This document shows positions 1 through 8,886 of a DNA stretch of 64,000 nt, one piece after another; positions within the stretch are counted from its first letter, which is position 1; each line of letters begins with the position of its first letter. A program made the translations under genes and the position numbers. The stretch lies in NCBI GenBank assembly GCA_024742395.1, contig JANSYO010000008.1, positions 46,988-110,987 of the forward strand, in the 5' to 3' direction. The DNA comes from Cytophagales bacterium (lineage in GTDB: Bacteria > Bacteroidota > Bacteroidia > Cytophagales > Spirosomataceae). Under the pieces are notes generated by a model that saw nothing but the letters and a program-made list of their open reading frames with translations, did not search any database and was not told the origin of the DNA.

Positions 1-617
1 TTTCATCTATATATTTGCTTTGCATATACATGATCGTACGCTTTAGGCCAGTGGCAGAAACATAGGCCTCTAAACCACCTTTTACTCCAAGACCAGTTAC
101 ACGTCCATCTCCTAATGTCATATCTATATGACCTAATTCGCCTGCAAAACCATCATACCCGTCAATTAATTTACCATTGGCTACTATACCTGAACCAAAT
201 CCTGTACCCAATGTAATTACAATGAAATCTGTCATTCCTTTAGCATTACCAAAGAGCATTTCACCCAGAGCTGCTACGCTGGCGTCATTCATGATTTTCA
301 TAGGCATAGACATACGTTCATTGAGTTTTTGAAGGATAGGAACAGTGCCTTTCCAGATCAAATTAGAAGCATTCTCAATGGTCCCGTGCTTACTTGAGGC
401 ATTAGGTGCTCCTATTCCACAGCCCAGAATAGAAATGGGTTCTGTAAAGCTTTTTTTGAGCTCATCTACAGTAGCTGTGATCTGATTTAAATAGGAATCC
501 AGATCAGGAAAATCCTTGGTTCTGAAAAATGTGTTTGCTAAGGTTTCTCCCGCCTTATTTACTAAACCAATTTTGGTTTTTGTGCCTCCTATATCTATAC
601 CAATGACTAAATCCATA
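1..617 (-). CDS. ROK-family sugar kinase (glucokinase-like), 3' end cut by window edge
   Basis: The reading frame starts with ATG at 617 and runs off the left edge, so the C-terminus is missing. The N-terminus carries the ATP-binding motif GIDIGGTKTKIGLV, followed by the catalytic segment MNDASVAALGE, the loop GTGFGSGIV and the ROK signature region GELGHIDM. This is the profile of a ROK glucokinase or N-acetyl-sugar kinase, which phosphorylates a hexose with ATP in the cytoplasm. It is odd in one respect: the usual zinc motif CxCGxxGCxE is replaced by VTGLGVKGGLE, so all three cysteines are gone. The substrate cannot be told from what is visible. It lies 14 bp upstream of the end of the next minus-strand gene and may be transcribed with it. 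Confidence 0.9.
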
Positions 618-631
618 CCTATTTTTTCTTA

Positions 632-1636
632 TTAATTTCTTTCAGATCGTGTGTTTTTACGAGTGGTTTTTGAGGTACTTTCCGTTTCTCTTGTTTTAGG
701 TGAAGTACTTGGTTTTCGAGTACTTGGACTCGTTGTAGAAGGGCTTGTTCTGCTTGATTTACTCGGCGTACGTTCACTGGGTGAAGTATTGGTTCTTGTT
801 CCTGTCTTTGTATCGGTTTCTCTTACATTGTCATTGCCTGTTCTGTTTCTTGGTACGGTTGTTCCAGAGGTACTTTGAGTTCTTGAATTCGTTGAATTTC
901 TTCTGGTTTCCAATTCGTGTTTATTACGTGCATCCTTGTTTCTAGAGTCAAAGGTTTGTTCTGGTTTTTGTCTTACATAATCATTCTTTCTTGTGTCTCG
1001 AATAATAGTACTAGCATTTTTATTCCGCCTTTCTGGAACGTACTTATATGTATTTCTTTCTTCTTTTATTATATGTATATGAGTTATGTATCTAGTAACT
1101 GGTAGCGGCCTCCACCTGGTATAATAACTTGGATAGTAGTTCCAGTAATATGGAGAATGGTATGCTATATAAGATGGACCCCAAAAATTATTTATAATAA
1201 TAGGCGTATGATAGTAGACTGGCTCAATAATATATTGCGGACCATAAAAGTAAGGATGACCTATGAACTGAATATAGGTTTTGTTGTAATTATCTCTTTC
1301 TACATCAATTGTAGCTACATCTTGAAAAATGTCATTACCCAATGCGGCCTGAATAGTAATAATGTGTGATCCACGTTCCACTATTTCTACTATACGAAGA
1401 TAATCTACATAACCATCCTCGTTTAAATCCAGATTCGAAATTCTGGCTTCAGGATTGTTTAATCTTCTTTCAAAATCTTCAAGATTAGCCGATTGACCAA
1501 ATATAGAGGCTACGGCTTCCAAATCTAAGTTGTCGCTAATATCGTAGTCGACAGGCACTACATTCACAGGTTGTTGTGTCACGCAGCTTGTTAAGAAGAC
1601 AATTAATATTAGCAGTAAGGATTTATTCTTGTTCAT
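632..1636 (-). CDS. Hypothetical lipoprotein with EF-hand-like segment and Ser/Thr/Arg-rich tail
   Basis: This 334-residue protein begins with a lipoprotein signal (basic N-terminus, hydrophobic stretch, lipobox FLTSC with Cys18), so it is expected to be anchored in a membrane facing the periplasm. Residues about 65-80 contain a calcium-loop-like stretch (LDLNEDGYVDYLRI). The middle is rich in Tyr, Pro and His (PYYWNYYPSYYTRW). The last third is low complexity, dominated by Ser, Thr, Arg and Lys with repeated PS/TS/TR patterns, and is probably disordered. I do not recognise a named family. The low-complexity tail may be a spacer to the cell wall or outer membrane, but that is inference. Confidence 0.75.
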   Translation of the reverse strand: MNKNKSLLLILIVFLTSCVTQQPVNVVPVDYDISDNLDLEAVASIFGQSANLEDFERRLNNPEARISNLDLNEDGYVDYLRIVEIVERGSHIITIQAALGNDIFQDVATIDVERDNYNKTYIQFIGHPYFYGPQYIIEPVYYHTPIIINNFWGPSYIAYHSPYYWNYYPSYYTRWRPLPVTRYITHIHIIKEERNTYKYVPERRNKNASTIIRDTRKNDYVRQKPEQTFDSRNKDARNKHELETRRNSTNSRTQSTSGTTVPRNRTGNDNVRETDTKTGTRTNTSPSERTPSKSSRTSPSTTSPSTRKPSTSPKTRETESTSKTTRKNTRSERN

Positions 1637-1790
1637 TGTACTTGTGTTTAGAAATACAATATCCTTAAAGCTATTGATATTTTATATGAGGCTGATCATT
1701 TATTCCCAAGCTTTTAATGGAATTCTAATGCTTGACCAAAGTATGATTAATGACTGAAGGAGAGTAGCTTAATATTTCAACAGATGTAAA

Positions 1791-3308
1791 TTACCAACTA
1801 GTGGGCTTGTAGTCTTTTAGAAATTTGCCGCACCAATGTTTACCTGTATTAATGCCATCAAAAAGTGGATCAAGCACACGGGCTGCCCCATCAACAATAT
1901 CAAGTGGAGGCTGAAAATCATGAAGTTCAGCTTTACGTTTAGCAAGTAAGGCCGGGTCTTCGTCAGTAACCCATCCGGTGTCTACGGCATTTGTGAATAT
2001 TCCATACTTAGCAAAATCAGATGAAGACGTAAGTGTCATCATGTTTAAGGCAGCTTTAGCCATATTGGTATGCGGATGCCTGTCTTCTTTGTGCCATTGA
2101 TGAAATTTACCCTCCATAGCCGAAACATTAATGATGTGTTTCATTCCGGTATTTTCCTTCTTCATGATATTCACAAGTCTGTTGCACAAAACAAAGGGAG
2201 CCACAGAGTTAACCAGCTGAACCTCGAGCATTTCATTTGTATGAATTTCGCCTAGTTTTAGCCGCCAACTATTCGTTTCTCTCAGATCAATCTGTTGTAA
2301 GTCTGCATCAAGCCTTCCCACAGGAAACACTTCATCCGTAGCCAGAGAATCATCAATACTGTATGGAATTTGAGATAGTTGTGCCGAAGCACTTAGGCCA
2401 ATGCCCACCTGTTTTCCGTGCCAGCTCACGGGGAGATTTTTTTGACCCTTATCAGTACTAAGTGTTTTAAGTTCTGTAAGACAGGCCGTATGATCAGCTA
2501 ATAGTCCTTGGGCCAATGTTGGGAGCTCATTGATTGGCAGAGATTCATTAGCCATCATATGCTTATAAAAACCTGCAGGTCTCCTTACTGTTTGAGCAGC
2601 ATTATTAATGAGAATATCTAATCTTTCGTATTTCTGTTCTATATAATTACAAAAGATTTCTACGCTCGGAATGTGACGGAGGTCTAAACCATGAATTCTC
2701 AGTCTATAACTCCAGTCTGAAAAATCAGGTTCTTTAGAAAAACGAAGGGCTGAATCGACAGGAAAACGAGTGGTAGCAATAACGGTAGCTCCGGCACGCA
2801 GCATAAGCAAGGTAATATGATAACCAATTTTTAGTCTTGAACCCGTTACCAAGGCAATTTGGCCCGTTAAATCTGCAGTCTGAAAGCGTTTGGCATAGTT
2901 AAAATCTCCACAGCCTTTACACATGGAATCATAGAAGTGGTGTAGTCTGTTATAGAACTCTTTACACACATAACATTCTCTTGGATTGTCTAAAATGGTA
3001 TCCTTTTCTTCCCCGGTTAATGAAATCATCTTTGGAGCTAAAAAAACAGTGGCTTCCCGGGCAGAACGAATACCAGTAGATTTACGAGCTTCTTTGTCTT
3101 TGGTTTTTAATTTTTCTTTGTGGTGTTTCTTAGCTGCTTTCTTTCTTCGAGTCAGTTCTTCGCGGTCTGGTCTGGCGAATAACCCTGCCGCTGTTATTAA
3201 AGCGGTGCGTTTTTCTTTTGGGATATTGAAAATCTGATTGGTATCAGCATTCAGTTGTTCTAAAACTGCCAGGCACTCATTAATCTGTTCTTCGCTGATA
3301 TCAGCCAT
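1791..3308 (-). CDS. SDR-family oxidoreductase with N-terminal zinc knuckle and non-canonical active site
   Basis: The 505-residue protein joins a charged N-terminal region (residues 1-105, Lys/Arg rich around 50-80), a CxxC-x14-CxxC zinc knuckle (Cys112, 115, 130, 133) and a short-chain dehydrogenase domain from about 146. The SDR cofactor motif TGSRLKIG is at 155-162, NNAA at 235-238 and the active-site serine region NVSAMEG at about 394-400. The usual YxxxK is TNMAK (Thr414...Lys418), so the catalytic tyrosine is missing. At 505 residues it is about twice the length of a classical SDR; an insert at about 255-365 lies between NNAA and the serine. It is either a specialised family with another acid/base residue or a non-catalytic nucleotide-binding protein. 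Substrate unknown. Confidence 0.8.
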   Translation of the reverse strand: MADISEEQINECLAVLEQLNADTNQIFNIPKEKRTALITAAGLFARPDREELTRRKKAAKKHHKEKLKTKDKEARKSTGIRSAREATVFLAPKMISLTGEEKDTILDNPRECYVCKEFYNRLHHFYDSMCKGCGDFNYAKRFQTADLTGQIALVTGSRLKIGYHITLLMLRAGATVIATTRFPVDSALRFSKEPDFSDWSYRLRIHGLDLRHIPSVEIFCNYIEQKYERLDILINNAAQTVRRPAGFYKHMMANESLPINELPTLAQGLLADHTACLTELKTLSTDKGQKNLPVSWHGKQVGIGLSASAQLSQIPYSIDDSLATDEVFPVGRLDADLQQIDLRETNSWRLKLGEIHTNEMLEVQLVNSVAPFVLCNRLVNIMKKENTGMKHIINVSAMEGKFHQWHKEDRHPHTNMAKAALNMMTLTSSSDFAKYGIFTNAVDTGWVTDEDPALLAKRKAELHDFQPPLDIVDGAARVLDPLFDGINTGKHWCGKFLKDYKPTSW

Positions 3309-3458
3309 CTCTTTTCGTATTTAAGGACGAAAGTAGGTATAAAACAATATGAAAAGTTTATCCTTCATCAATTTATAGATGCATTATGATCATAGGAGAT
3401 ACTAAGCTAAAAGGGCTTCAAATCTTTGTCATATGATTTGTATGTTAGCTGGTACGTG

Positions 3459-3527
3459 AAAATTACCCCGCTTTAATACCCTTCACATAAGGGTATTGTT
3501 CATCTATCTAAAGAATTAATTTGTATA
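3459..3527 (+). promoter_or_regulatory. Promoter region with CCC/GGG palindrome ahead of the HDO-like enzyme gene
   Basis: An inverted repeat AATACCC (3475-3481), 9 bp spacer, GGGTATT (3491-3497) sits 68 bp before the start codon at 3565, with a further ATTACCCC half-site just upstream (3462-3469). The right arm runs into TTG (3496-3498), and 17 bp later lies TTAATTTG (3516-3523), one mismatch from the Bacteroidota -7 consensus TAnnTTTG. The layout resembles the region upstream of the LytTR gene at 5023, suggesting one regulator acts on both. Confidence 0.5.
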
Positions 3528-3564
3528 GAGATTTGAATAGTTAATCAAAAAGAACTATTCAATC

Positions 3565-4257
3565 ATGGAAACAATACTAAACACCCAAGAATCGATAATT
3601 GACAATTCTTTCTTAAAGGAACTACACCGTTTGGTAGACAAAGCCAATGTGTTTTTTGCCAATAAACTAAGTAAGAATTTTACTAATGGATTACAGCAAG
3701 AGCAGTATATTCGGTATTTGCAGATGCAATATCACCTGACTAAAGGTGTACAAGAGACTTTTTTGGTCCTGGCCTCACATCATGAAACGCGAGCTTATAA
3801 AAAGCTTAGGCCGTTCCTGGTGAACTTTGCATTCGAAGAAGAAATGCATTATAAGTTGGCTCAGAAGGATTTAAAAAATCTTGGAGCAGAGCCTGGCAGA
3901 ATTCCATTTTTGGTAGAACTATGGTGGGCGTATCAGAAGCAGGCGGTTCAATATAAGCCACTTGAACGTCTGGGGGCCACGGCCATTCTTGAAAACATTG
4001 GAAATTACGCAGCTCCTGTTATCAAAGAGCTCATGGGCTCCGCAGATTTTATAACTAAGAAAAATACCACTTTCACGCAGGTACATATGCATGAAGCTTT
4101 GCCTCATGGAGATCAAATTTTAGATGCTTTGGTTTCTGAGAATTTCTCTGAAATGCATCAAAGACAGTTGCTTGAAGGAGCCGAGAAAGCCACCTGGCTT
4201 TATGCCAATTGTATTTATGACTGGATAATCACCGGAGATTTAGCTTTGAATAATTAA
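3565..4257 (+). CDS. Heme-oxygenase-fold (TenA/HDO-like) iron-containing redox enzyme
   Basis: This 230-residue, mostly helical protein has the spaced acidic and histidine motifs of the heme-oxygenase-like superfamily: QYHLTKG, FEEEMHYKLA, ILENIGNY and HEALPHGDQ. In the di-iron HDO branch such Glu/His residues bind iron, and family members oxidise or decarboxylate small amino-acid or fatty-acid-derived substrates. In the TenA branch they act in thiamin salvage. Here there are no thiamin genes nearby; instead the next gene, 12 bp downstream, is an acyltransferase-like GNAT and a LytTR regulator follows. That context favours a small biosynthetic or signalling role over thiamin metabolism. The actual substrate is unknown. 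Confidence 0.75.
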   Translation: METILNTQESIIDNSFLKELHRLVDKANVFFANKLSKNFTNGLQQEQYIRYLQMQYHLTKGVQETFLVLASHHETRAYKKLRPFLVNFAFEEEMHYKLAQKDLKNLGAEPGRIPFLVELWWAYQKQAVQYKPLERLGATAILENIGNYAAPVIKELMGSADFITKKNTTFTQVHMHEALPHGDQILDALVSENFSEMHQRQLLEGAEKATWLYANCIYDWIITGDLALNN

Positions 4258-4269
4258 CATCCATTAGTC

Positions 4270-4908
4270 ATGAAGATTTGTGTAGCTAGAACAAAAAAGG
4301 AGTTTGAGGAGGTACAGTCTCTGAGGTACCAGGTGAATATGGAGGAGCTGGGCAAAGAGTACCTTTTTCGAAATTCCCAGTGCGATGAGTCAAAGTATCA
4401 TGTACTCTATGCCAGTAGGAATAAGCATGTTATTGGCAGTTTACGATGCCAGTTTACACCATATAGCAAAGAGTTACATACTTACTGGGGAATTAGAGAA
4501 CCTGAGTTTAATACCAAGGTCTCTGTGGTAGACAGGCTGGTGGTTCATCCGGCTTACAGACATACCCGGGTGGCTTTCGACTTAACCGTTGGGATTTATA
4601 AACAGGCCTTAAGAGAAGGCTCCCACATAGCCCTTATAGAAGCAGAAGAGCATCTATTGAAAATGTATGAGAAGATAGGTTTCAGAGTGTATCGTGAAAC
4701 ACATTATTCTTATGGTCAACGTTTCCAGATGTATATAAATCCATGGGATATAGACTATCTACGTAAAGTGAGGAGTCCGTTTTACCAGGAGTTTCATAAC
4801 TACTTAAAACTGATAAGCTCCTATGTGCATATAAACGATACCTCTTTATCAGAAGCCAAGTCACATCAAAATACCCCAAACGGGGTATTGTCTGCAGGCT
4901 GGCATTAG
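4270..4908 (+). CDS. GNAT-fold acyltransferase resembling N-acyl amino acid / autoinducer synthases
   Basis: The 212-residue protein begins in the style of LuxI/FeeM-like enzymes: an N-terminal SLRYQVNMEELGKE segment, then a core VVDRLVVHPAYRHTRVAFDL and the late GNAT strand ALIEAEEHLLKMYEKIGFRVY. In this superfamily the enzyme transfers an acyl group from ACP or CoA to an amine such as an amino acid. The gene lies 12 bp behind the HDO-like enzyme gene and is almost certainly co-transcribed with it. A perfect palindrome that belongs to the next promoter is embedded in its last codons (4870-4889). Assignment to the FeeM branch rests on motif resemblance only; an ordinary N-acetyltransferase is possible. 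Confidence 0.6.
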   Translation: MKICVARTKKEFEEVQSLRYQVNMEELGKEYLFRNSQCDESKYHVLYASRNKHVIGSLRCQFTPYSKELHTYWGIREPEFNTKVSVVDRLVVHPAYRHTRVAFDLTVGIYKQALREGSHIALIEAEEHLLKMYEKIGFRVYRETHYSYGQRFQMYINPWDIDYLRKVRSPFYQEFHNYLKLISSYVHINDTSLSEAKSHQNTPNGVLSAGWH

Positions 4909-4919
4909 ACCTAAATTTG
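4870..4919 (+). promoter_or_regulatory. Promoter with perfect CCCC/GGGG palindrome ahead of the LytTR gene
   Basis: AATACCCC (4870-4877), AAAC spacer, GGGGTATT (4882-4889) is a perfect 8-bp inverted repeat. Its right arm overlaps a TTG at 4888-4890, and 21 bp further on is TAAATTTG (4912-4919), an exact match to the Bacteroidota -7 element TAnnTTTG. This is a textbook -33/-7 arrangement with an operator abutting the -33 box, and the start codon follows at 5023. The site lies inside the 3' end of the upstream coding sequence. Confidence 0.65.
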
Positions 4920-5022
4920 CCCAATGCTGAAAACGAAAGAAACTTTGCTAAAAGTGGATTTTTAATTTGAAGTGAAACTTGGCAAACCACCATTTTAGAA
5001 CGACTAATAAAGCAGTAAAACC

Positions 5023-5331
5023 ATGAAAACGATAGGAACCCCTGCTCCGGAAGATATCATATATCTGAAAGGAGTGATTAACTATACTGAGTTTCACTTA
5101 AAGGGTGGACAAAAGTTAGTGACAAGCCATACACTTAAAAAATACGAAGAACAGCTTTCCCATTTTGTGCGAGTGAGCCGGTCGCACCTACTAAATCCGC
5201 AATTTATTAAAACTGTACGCTCTTACGGCCCACAGAAAGAAGTAGAACTTCTTAATGGCAGAAGGGTAACAGTAAGCAGACGGCGTGCGGTGCTTCTTAA
5301 AGAGAAGTATCCTATTGCCCGGACTTATTAA
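5023..5331 (+). CDS. Stand-alone LytTR DNA-binding regulator
   Basis: The 102 residues form a single LytTR domain with no receiver: an opening EDIIYLKGVINYTEFHL beta stretch, the central YEEQLSHFVRVSRSHLLNP segment (the classic F-x-R-x-H-R/S-x-x-LVN-like signature) and the C-terminal NGRRVTVSRRRAVLLKEKY. LytTR domains bind imperfect repeats in promoter DNA. With no phosphoacceptor it must be controlled by abundance, by a partner or by a ligand. Its own promoter carries a perfect palindrome and a similar one precedes the gene at 3565, which points to autoregulation and control of the adjacent enzyme pair. That link is inference. Confidence 0.85.
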   Translation: MKTIGTPAPEDIIYLKGVINYTEFHLKGGQKLVTSHTLKKYEEQLSHFVRVSRSHLLNPQFIKTVRSYGPQKEVELLNGRRVTVSRRRAVLLKEKYPIARTY

Positions 5332-5341
5332 CTCGAATAGA

Positions 5342-6268
5342 TTATTGGGTTAAGGCCAGACAAAACCATTGTTTTTGATCTAGGAAGGTCTGAAATTTTT
5401 CAAAACCTGCACTTTCACAAAGTTCTTGCAGGTCGTTTAAACTGTATTTTTGGGACACCTCCGTATGAATGCATTCATTCTTACTGAATAAAATGGTTTG
5501 ATCGGCTATTTCTACAGATTGATTTTCTAAAGAAACCAGATAGCTATAACAAGAACCAGAGATAGGATCGTAATAGGGGTAATGTTCAAATTTTTTAATG
5601 TCAAAATTGGCTTTTAACTCTCTGTTCATTCTCGAGAGTAAATTCAGGTTAAAACGTGCGGTAATCCCCTCAGGGTCATTATAAGCCCTTAAAACGGTTT
5701 TTGGATCTTTTTTAAGATCAGCACCGAGAAGAAGGTGGTCTTCTGAGGTCATATGACTTTTCACCAGTTTTAAAAAGTCGGTTCCTCTTTGTCCTTTAAA
5801 GTTCCCGATGTTTGAGCCAAGAAATAGAATGAGCTTTGGCTTCTTACGATCTTTCAAAATTGCCATAGTTTTAAAATAATCTCCGGCAATAGGCTCAATG
5901 GAAAGCTCCGGTATCTGACTCAGAATATTTGTTTTGTTTATTTCTAAAACATCTGGCGAAATATCCAGAGGTACATAATTGACCTTTTTACCTGCGGCAA
6001 TCATATTTTTAAGAAAAGCAACTGTTTTAACACCATCTCCAGCTCCTAATTCTATGATGTCGAGTTCTTCAGAGGACAGCCTGTTGGCAATTTCAGCCGT
6101 TTGGTTCTGAATAATTTCGAGTTCTACTTTAGGCAGATAATAAGCATCCATGTTCATGATTTCCTGAAAAATAGTATCGCCTATTTTGTCATAGAAGTAC
6201 ATGGAGTTCAAAACCTTGGGCGTTTTATTGAGCCCCTCAAGCATATCGGTCAAAAATGGAGATTGCAT
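5342..6268 (-). CDS. egtD: L-histidine N-alpha-methyltransferase EgtD
   Basis: EgtD trimethylates histidine with three S-adenosylmethionine molecules to give hercynine, the first step of ergothioneine synthesis. The protein (308 residues) has the family N-terminus with YFYDKIGDTIFQEI (about 24-37), the SAM-binding motif ELGAGDG (73-79) and the LFLGSNIGNF segment (about 150-159) typical of this family. It is slightly shorter than the roughly 320-residue mycobacterial enzyme. It lies 25 bp downstream of egtB, at the end of the minus-strand operon, and its stop is 10 bp from the convergent LytTR gene. Confidence 0.92.
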   Translation of the reverse strand: MQSPFLTDMLEGLNKTPKVLNSMYFYDKIGDTIFQEIMNMDAYYLPKVELEIIQNQTAEIANRLSSEELDIIELGAGDGVKTVAFLKNMIAAGKKVNYVPLDISPDVLEINKTNILSQIPELSIEPIAGDYFKTMAILKDRKKPKLILFLGSNIGNFKGQRGTDFLKLVKSHMTSEDHLLLGADLKKDPKTVLRAYNDPEGITARFNLNLLSRMNRELKANFDIKKFEHYPYYDPISGSCYSYLVSLENQSVEIADQTILFSKNECIHTEVSQKYSLNDLQELCESAGFEKFQTFLDQKQWFCLALTQ

Positions 6269-6293
6269 GCGTGTAATCTTGTAAGTTTTAAAT

Positions 6294-7433
6294 TTATTTA
6301 GCCAGGCGTAAACCGTTAAAAAGCCATCGGGATGAAGGATGAAAGAAATTTCGGTAAGTATTACGACTGTGTCCTAAGGCCGTCCCTAAAGATGCTCCTC
6401 TTAATACATGCTGACTTACCATGAATTTTCCATTGTATTCACCAAGTGCCCCTGGTGCCTTCTCAAAACCCGGATAGGGTAAGTAGGCGGAGGCTGTCCA
6501 CTCCCAAACCTGACCCCATCTAAACTGATAACTGGCTACCTCCCATTCAAATTCGGTAGGCAGCCTCATTCCTTTCCACTCTGCGTATGCAAAGGCTTCA
6601 TAGTAACTGATATGAAGAACGGGCAAGTCTGGATCTACTGGCCGTAGCCCTGAAAAATCATAATAGTGCCATTTACCTTTTATTTTATGCCAATACAGAG
6701 GTGCAGTTATTTGTTCTCGTTGTACCATGTCCCAGCCTTCGGCATGCCAGAGATTAAAGTCCTGGTAACCACCATTTTCTATAAAGTCTATGTATTCGGC
6801 ATTGGTGACTAGTTTATTAGAAATCTCAAATTCATGAATATAAACTTTATGTCTTCCTATTTCATTGTCATAGTGAAATGCGTTTCCTTCATATCCTACT
6901 TCATAAACTCCTTCTTTAACAGACAAATAAGTATGTTCATAGTCTTCCGCCACCAGTTTCATTTCGGTAGAATACTCATGAAACCCTGGCTGATTGCCCA
7001 GAATATACTTAATTTCATAACATAAAAGTTCCTGATGCTGCTGCTCATGGTTTATCCCTAGCTCTATTACATCAAGTATTTCCTTGTCCGGTTTTTGTCC
7101 GAGTAGTTTTTCTACAGCTGTGGTTACGTATTCACGATAGTGCATCACTTCTTCTACAGTGGGTCTGGTCATTAGTCCCCTGTTTGGCCTCAATACCCGC
7201 TCACCAGCATTGTTATAATAGCTGTTAAATAAGTATGCAAAATCTTCATTATATACTTTATAATCTGCCGCAAAGGGTTGTAGAACAAAGGCTTCAAAAA
7301 ACCAGGTGCTATGTGCCAAATGCCATTTTGGGGGAGAAACATCAACTATTGGCTGGACTGAATAGTCTTCAATGGCCAAAGGTTTACAGAGCTCCTCTGT
7401 ACGAAATCGTGTAGCTAAAAATTCTCTAATCAT
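6294..7433 (-). CDS. egtB: Hercynine oxygenase / sulfoxide synthase EgtB
   Basis: EgtB is a non-haem iron enzyme that couples hercynine to a thiol (gamma-glutamylcysteine or cysteine) with oxygen. The N-terminal DinB-like helical domain supplies the iron-binding histidines in WHLAHSTWFFEAF (His38/His41) and NHEQQHQELL (His129/His133). The C-terminal half is a formylglycine-generating-enzyme-like domain with SYYEAFAYAEWKGMRLPTE, a WGQVWEWTASAY segment and a terminal NGLRLAK. Its length, 379 residues, suits the shorter bacterial form. Its start overlaps the end of the BCCT transporter gene by 8 bp, so translation is probably coupled. Which thiol it uses cannot be read here; no egtA or egtC is present. 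Confidence 0.93.
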   Translation of the reverse strand: MIREFLATRFRTEELCKPLAIEDYSVQPIVDVSPPKWHLAHSTWFFEAFVLQPFAADYKVYNEDFAYLFNSYYNNAGERVLRPNRGLMTRPTVEEVMHYREYVTTAVEKLLGQKPDKEILDVIELGINHEQQHQELLCYEIKYILGNQPGFHEYSTEMKLVAEDYEHTYLSVKEGVYEVGYEGNAFHYDNEIGRHKVYIHEFEISNKLVTNAEYIDFIENGGYQDFNLWHAEGWDMVQREQITAPLYWHKIKGKWHYYDFSGLRPVDPDLPVLHISYYEAFAYAEWKGMRLPTEFEWEVASYQFRWGQVWEWTASAYLPYPGFEKAPGALGEYNGKFMVSQHVLRGASLGTALGHSRNTYRNFFHPSSRWLFNGLRLAK

Positions 7434-8886
7434 GGTTTTTAGAGTGTTTGAAAAGACTTTTTATAAAATAAAATACGAACCATAGATACAGAAAGCTAAA
7501 CGGCAATGCAAAAACTATCAGCACCTGACTGGTGGCTTTTAAGAGTGACTCCTGACCTACAATTAATAATCCGGCCATTAAGCCTCCTAAAGCCAGCCCC
7601 CAGACCAATCTATGCGTTTGGTTTGGTTCTTGAGAGCCGTCATCTGAAAACATACTTAAGACAAAAATGGCTGAATCTATAGAAGTAATAAGGAAGGTAA
7701 ATAATAGTACCAAGGCCAGAGGGTTTGTTAACTGGTCGAGGGGTAAGTCTTTGAAAAAGATAAAAATGGCAGAATAGATTGACTCATACTTTGTTGATAA
7801 TTCCTCTGTGCTCAAGCCGGCAATAAGTGCCTTTTGGCCAAAGGCCGTAAACCAAAAGAATGTTCCGATACTGGGGGTGATAAGGGTTCCCAAAACAAAC
7901 TGTCGTATGCTTCGCCCCTTAGAAATACGGGCAATAAATACCCCGGTGAAAGGAACCCATGCCAGCCAGTATGCCCAATAGAAATAGGTCCAGTCTATCA
8001 GGAAATTTCGTGAGACTTTTTGATCTCCAATATTTAAAGACATAGGAGCAAAATCTTTTAGGTATATAGTTGTAGCCTCAATGAGTCTTTTAAAAAATAA
8101 ACTCAGATCATTTTGTAGTAGTACGAACAGCAGGAGGCTGAGCATAACAGAAAGGTTGACTGTCGAGATAATCTTAATGCTTTTGCTTAAGCCTGATCTG
8201 GCAGAAATTATAGAGAGAGTAACTATAAACAGTACTATTAGTATGGCACTTTTTACAGGAAAGCTGGTGCCTAGCAGGTAATTTGAGCCATCTAAAAGCT
8301 GTCTGCTTCCTAAACCAACAGAGCTTACCACGCCCATAATAGTGCAGATAATAATGAGTGTATCTATCCCAATAGCCGGATTTAACTTTTGCGTTAAAAC
8401 CGCAGATGGCAAAAGTCTTTTCCCCTTAACATAAATAAAATAAGCTATGATAAGTCCGAACAAGGCGTAGAATGCCCAGGGAGTAAAGCCCCAATGAAAG
8501 AATGTGTAAGCCAGCGAGTAAGAGACAGGATCATAGCCCAGATCATTTGGTGGATTAAGAAAATAATAAGTAGGCTCTTGTACAGCTCTTAGCATTAATC
8601 CAGGTCCCATTCCGGTACTGAAAAGCATAGCTACCCAAGCATAAACTGAGTAAGAGGGTGCAGAAGTACCGAGCCTTATATTACCTGTTGGCAAAATAGC
8701 TAGTATGACCAATAAGGTTACCATACCAAAGCCTAGGATTAAATAAAAGTCTCCGAAGATATCAAATGTGGCTTTTGTAAGAAAAGAAAAACTTTCTCTG
8801 AAAGAAAGAGGTGAGATAACAGACCAGGTAAAAATGAGCAGGCATATCAGAGCTGAAACCAATAATGTTTTTCTGCTTTTACTCAA
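7426..8886 (-). CDS. BCCT-family betaine/carnitine/choline-type transporter
   Basis: The 486-residue protein is a multi-spanning membrane protein with the BCCT hallmarks: [21 protein letters not shown] and the long conserved helix region around [36 protein letters not shown] carriers import quaternary-ammonium compounds such as glycine betaine. Here the gene is sandwiched with overlaps of 4 bp (upstream hydrolase-OsmC gene) and 8 bp (egtB). Hercynine and ergothioneine are themselves trimethylammonium betaines of histidine, so transport of one of these, or of a precursor, is a reasonable inference. A general osmoprotectant role is the alternative. It is somewhat shorter than typical BCCT proteins with long tails. 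Confidence 0.88.
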   Translation of the reverse strand: MSKSRKTLLVSALICLLIFTWSVISPLSFRESFSFLTKATFDIFGDFYLILGFGMVTLLVILAILPTGNIRLGTSAPSYSVYAWVAMLFSTGMGPGLMLRAVQEPTYYFLNPPNDLGYDPVSYSLAYTFFHWGFTPWAFYALFGLIIAYFIYVKGKRLLPSAVLTQKLNPAIGIDTLIIICTIMGVVSSVGLGSRQLLDGSNYLLGTSFPVKSAILIVLFIVTLSIISARSGLSKSIKIISTVNLSVMLSLLLFVLLQNDLSLFFKRLIEATTIYLKDFAPMSLNIGDQKVSRNFLIDWTYFYWAYWLAWVPFTGVFIARISKGRSIRQFVLGTLITPSIGTFFWFTAFGQKALIAGLSTEELSTKYESIYSAIFIFFKDLPLDQLTNPLALVLLFTFLITSIDSAIFVLSMFSDDGSQEPNQTHRLVWGLALGGLMAGLLIVGQESLLKATSQVLIVFALPFSFLYLWFVFYFIKSLFKHSKNHD

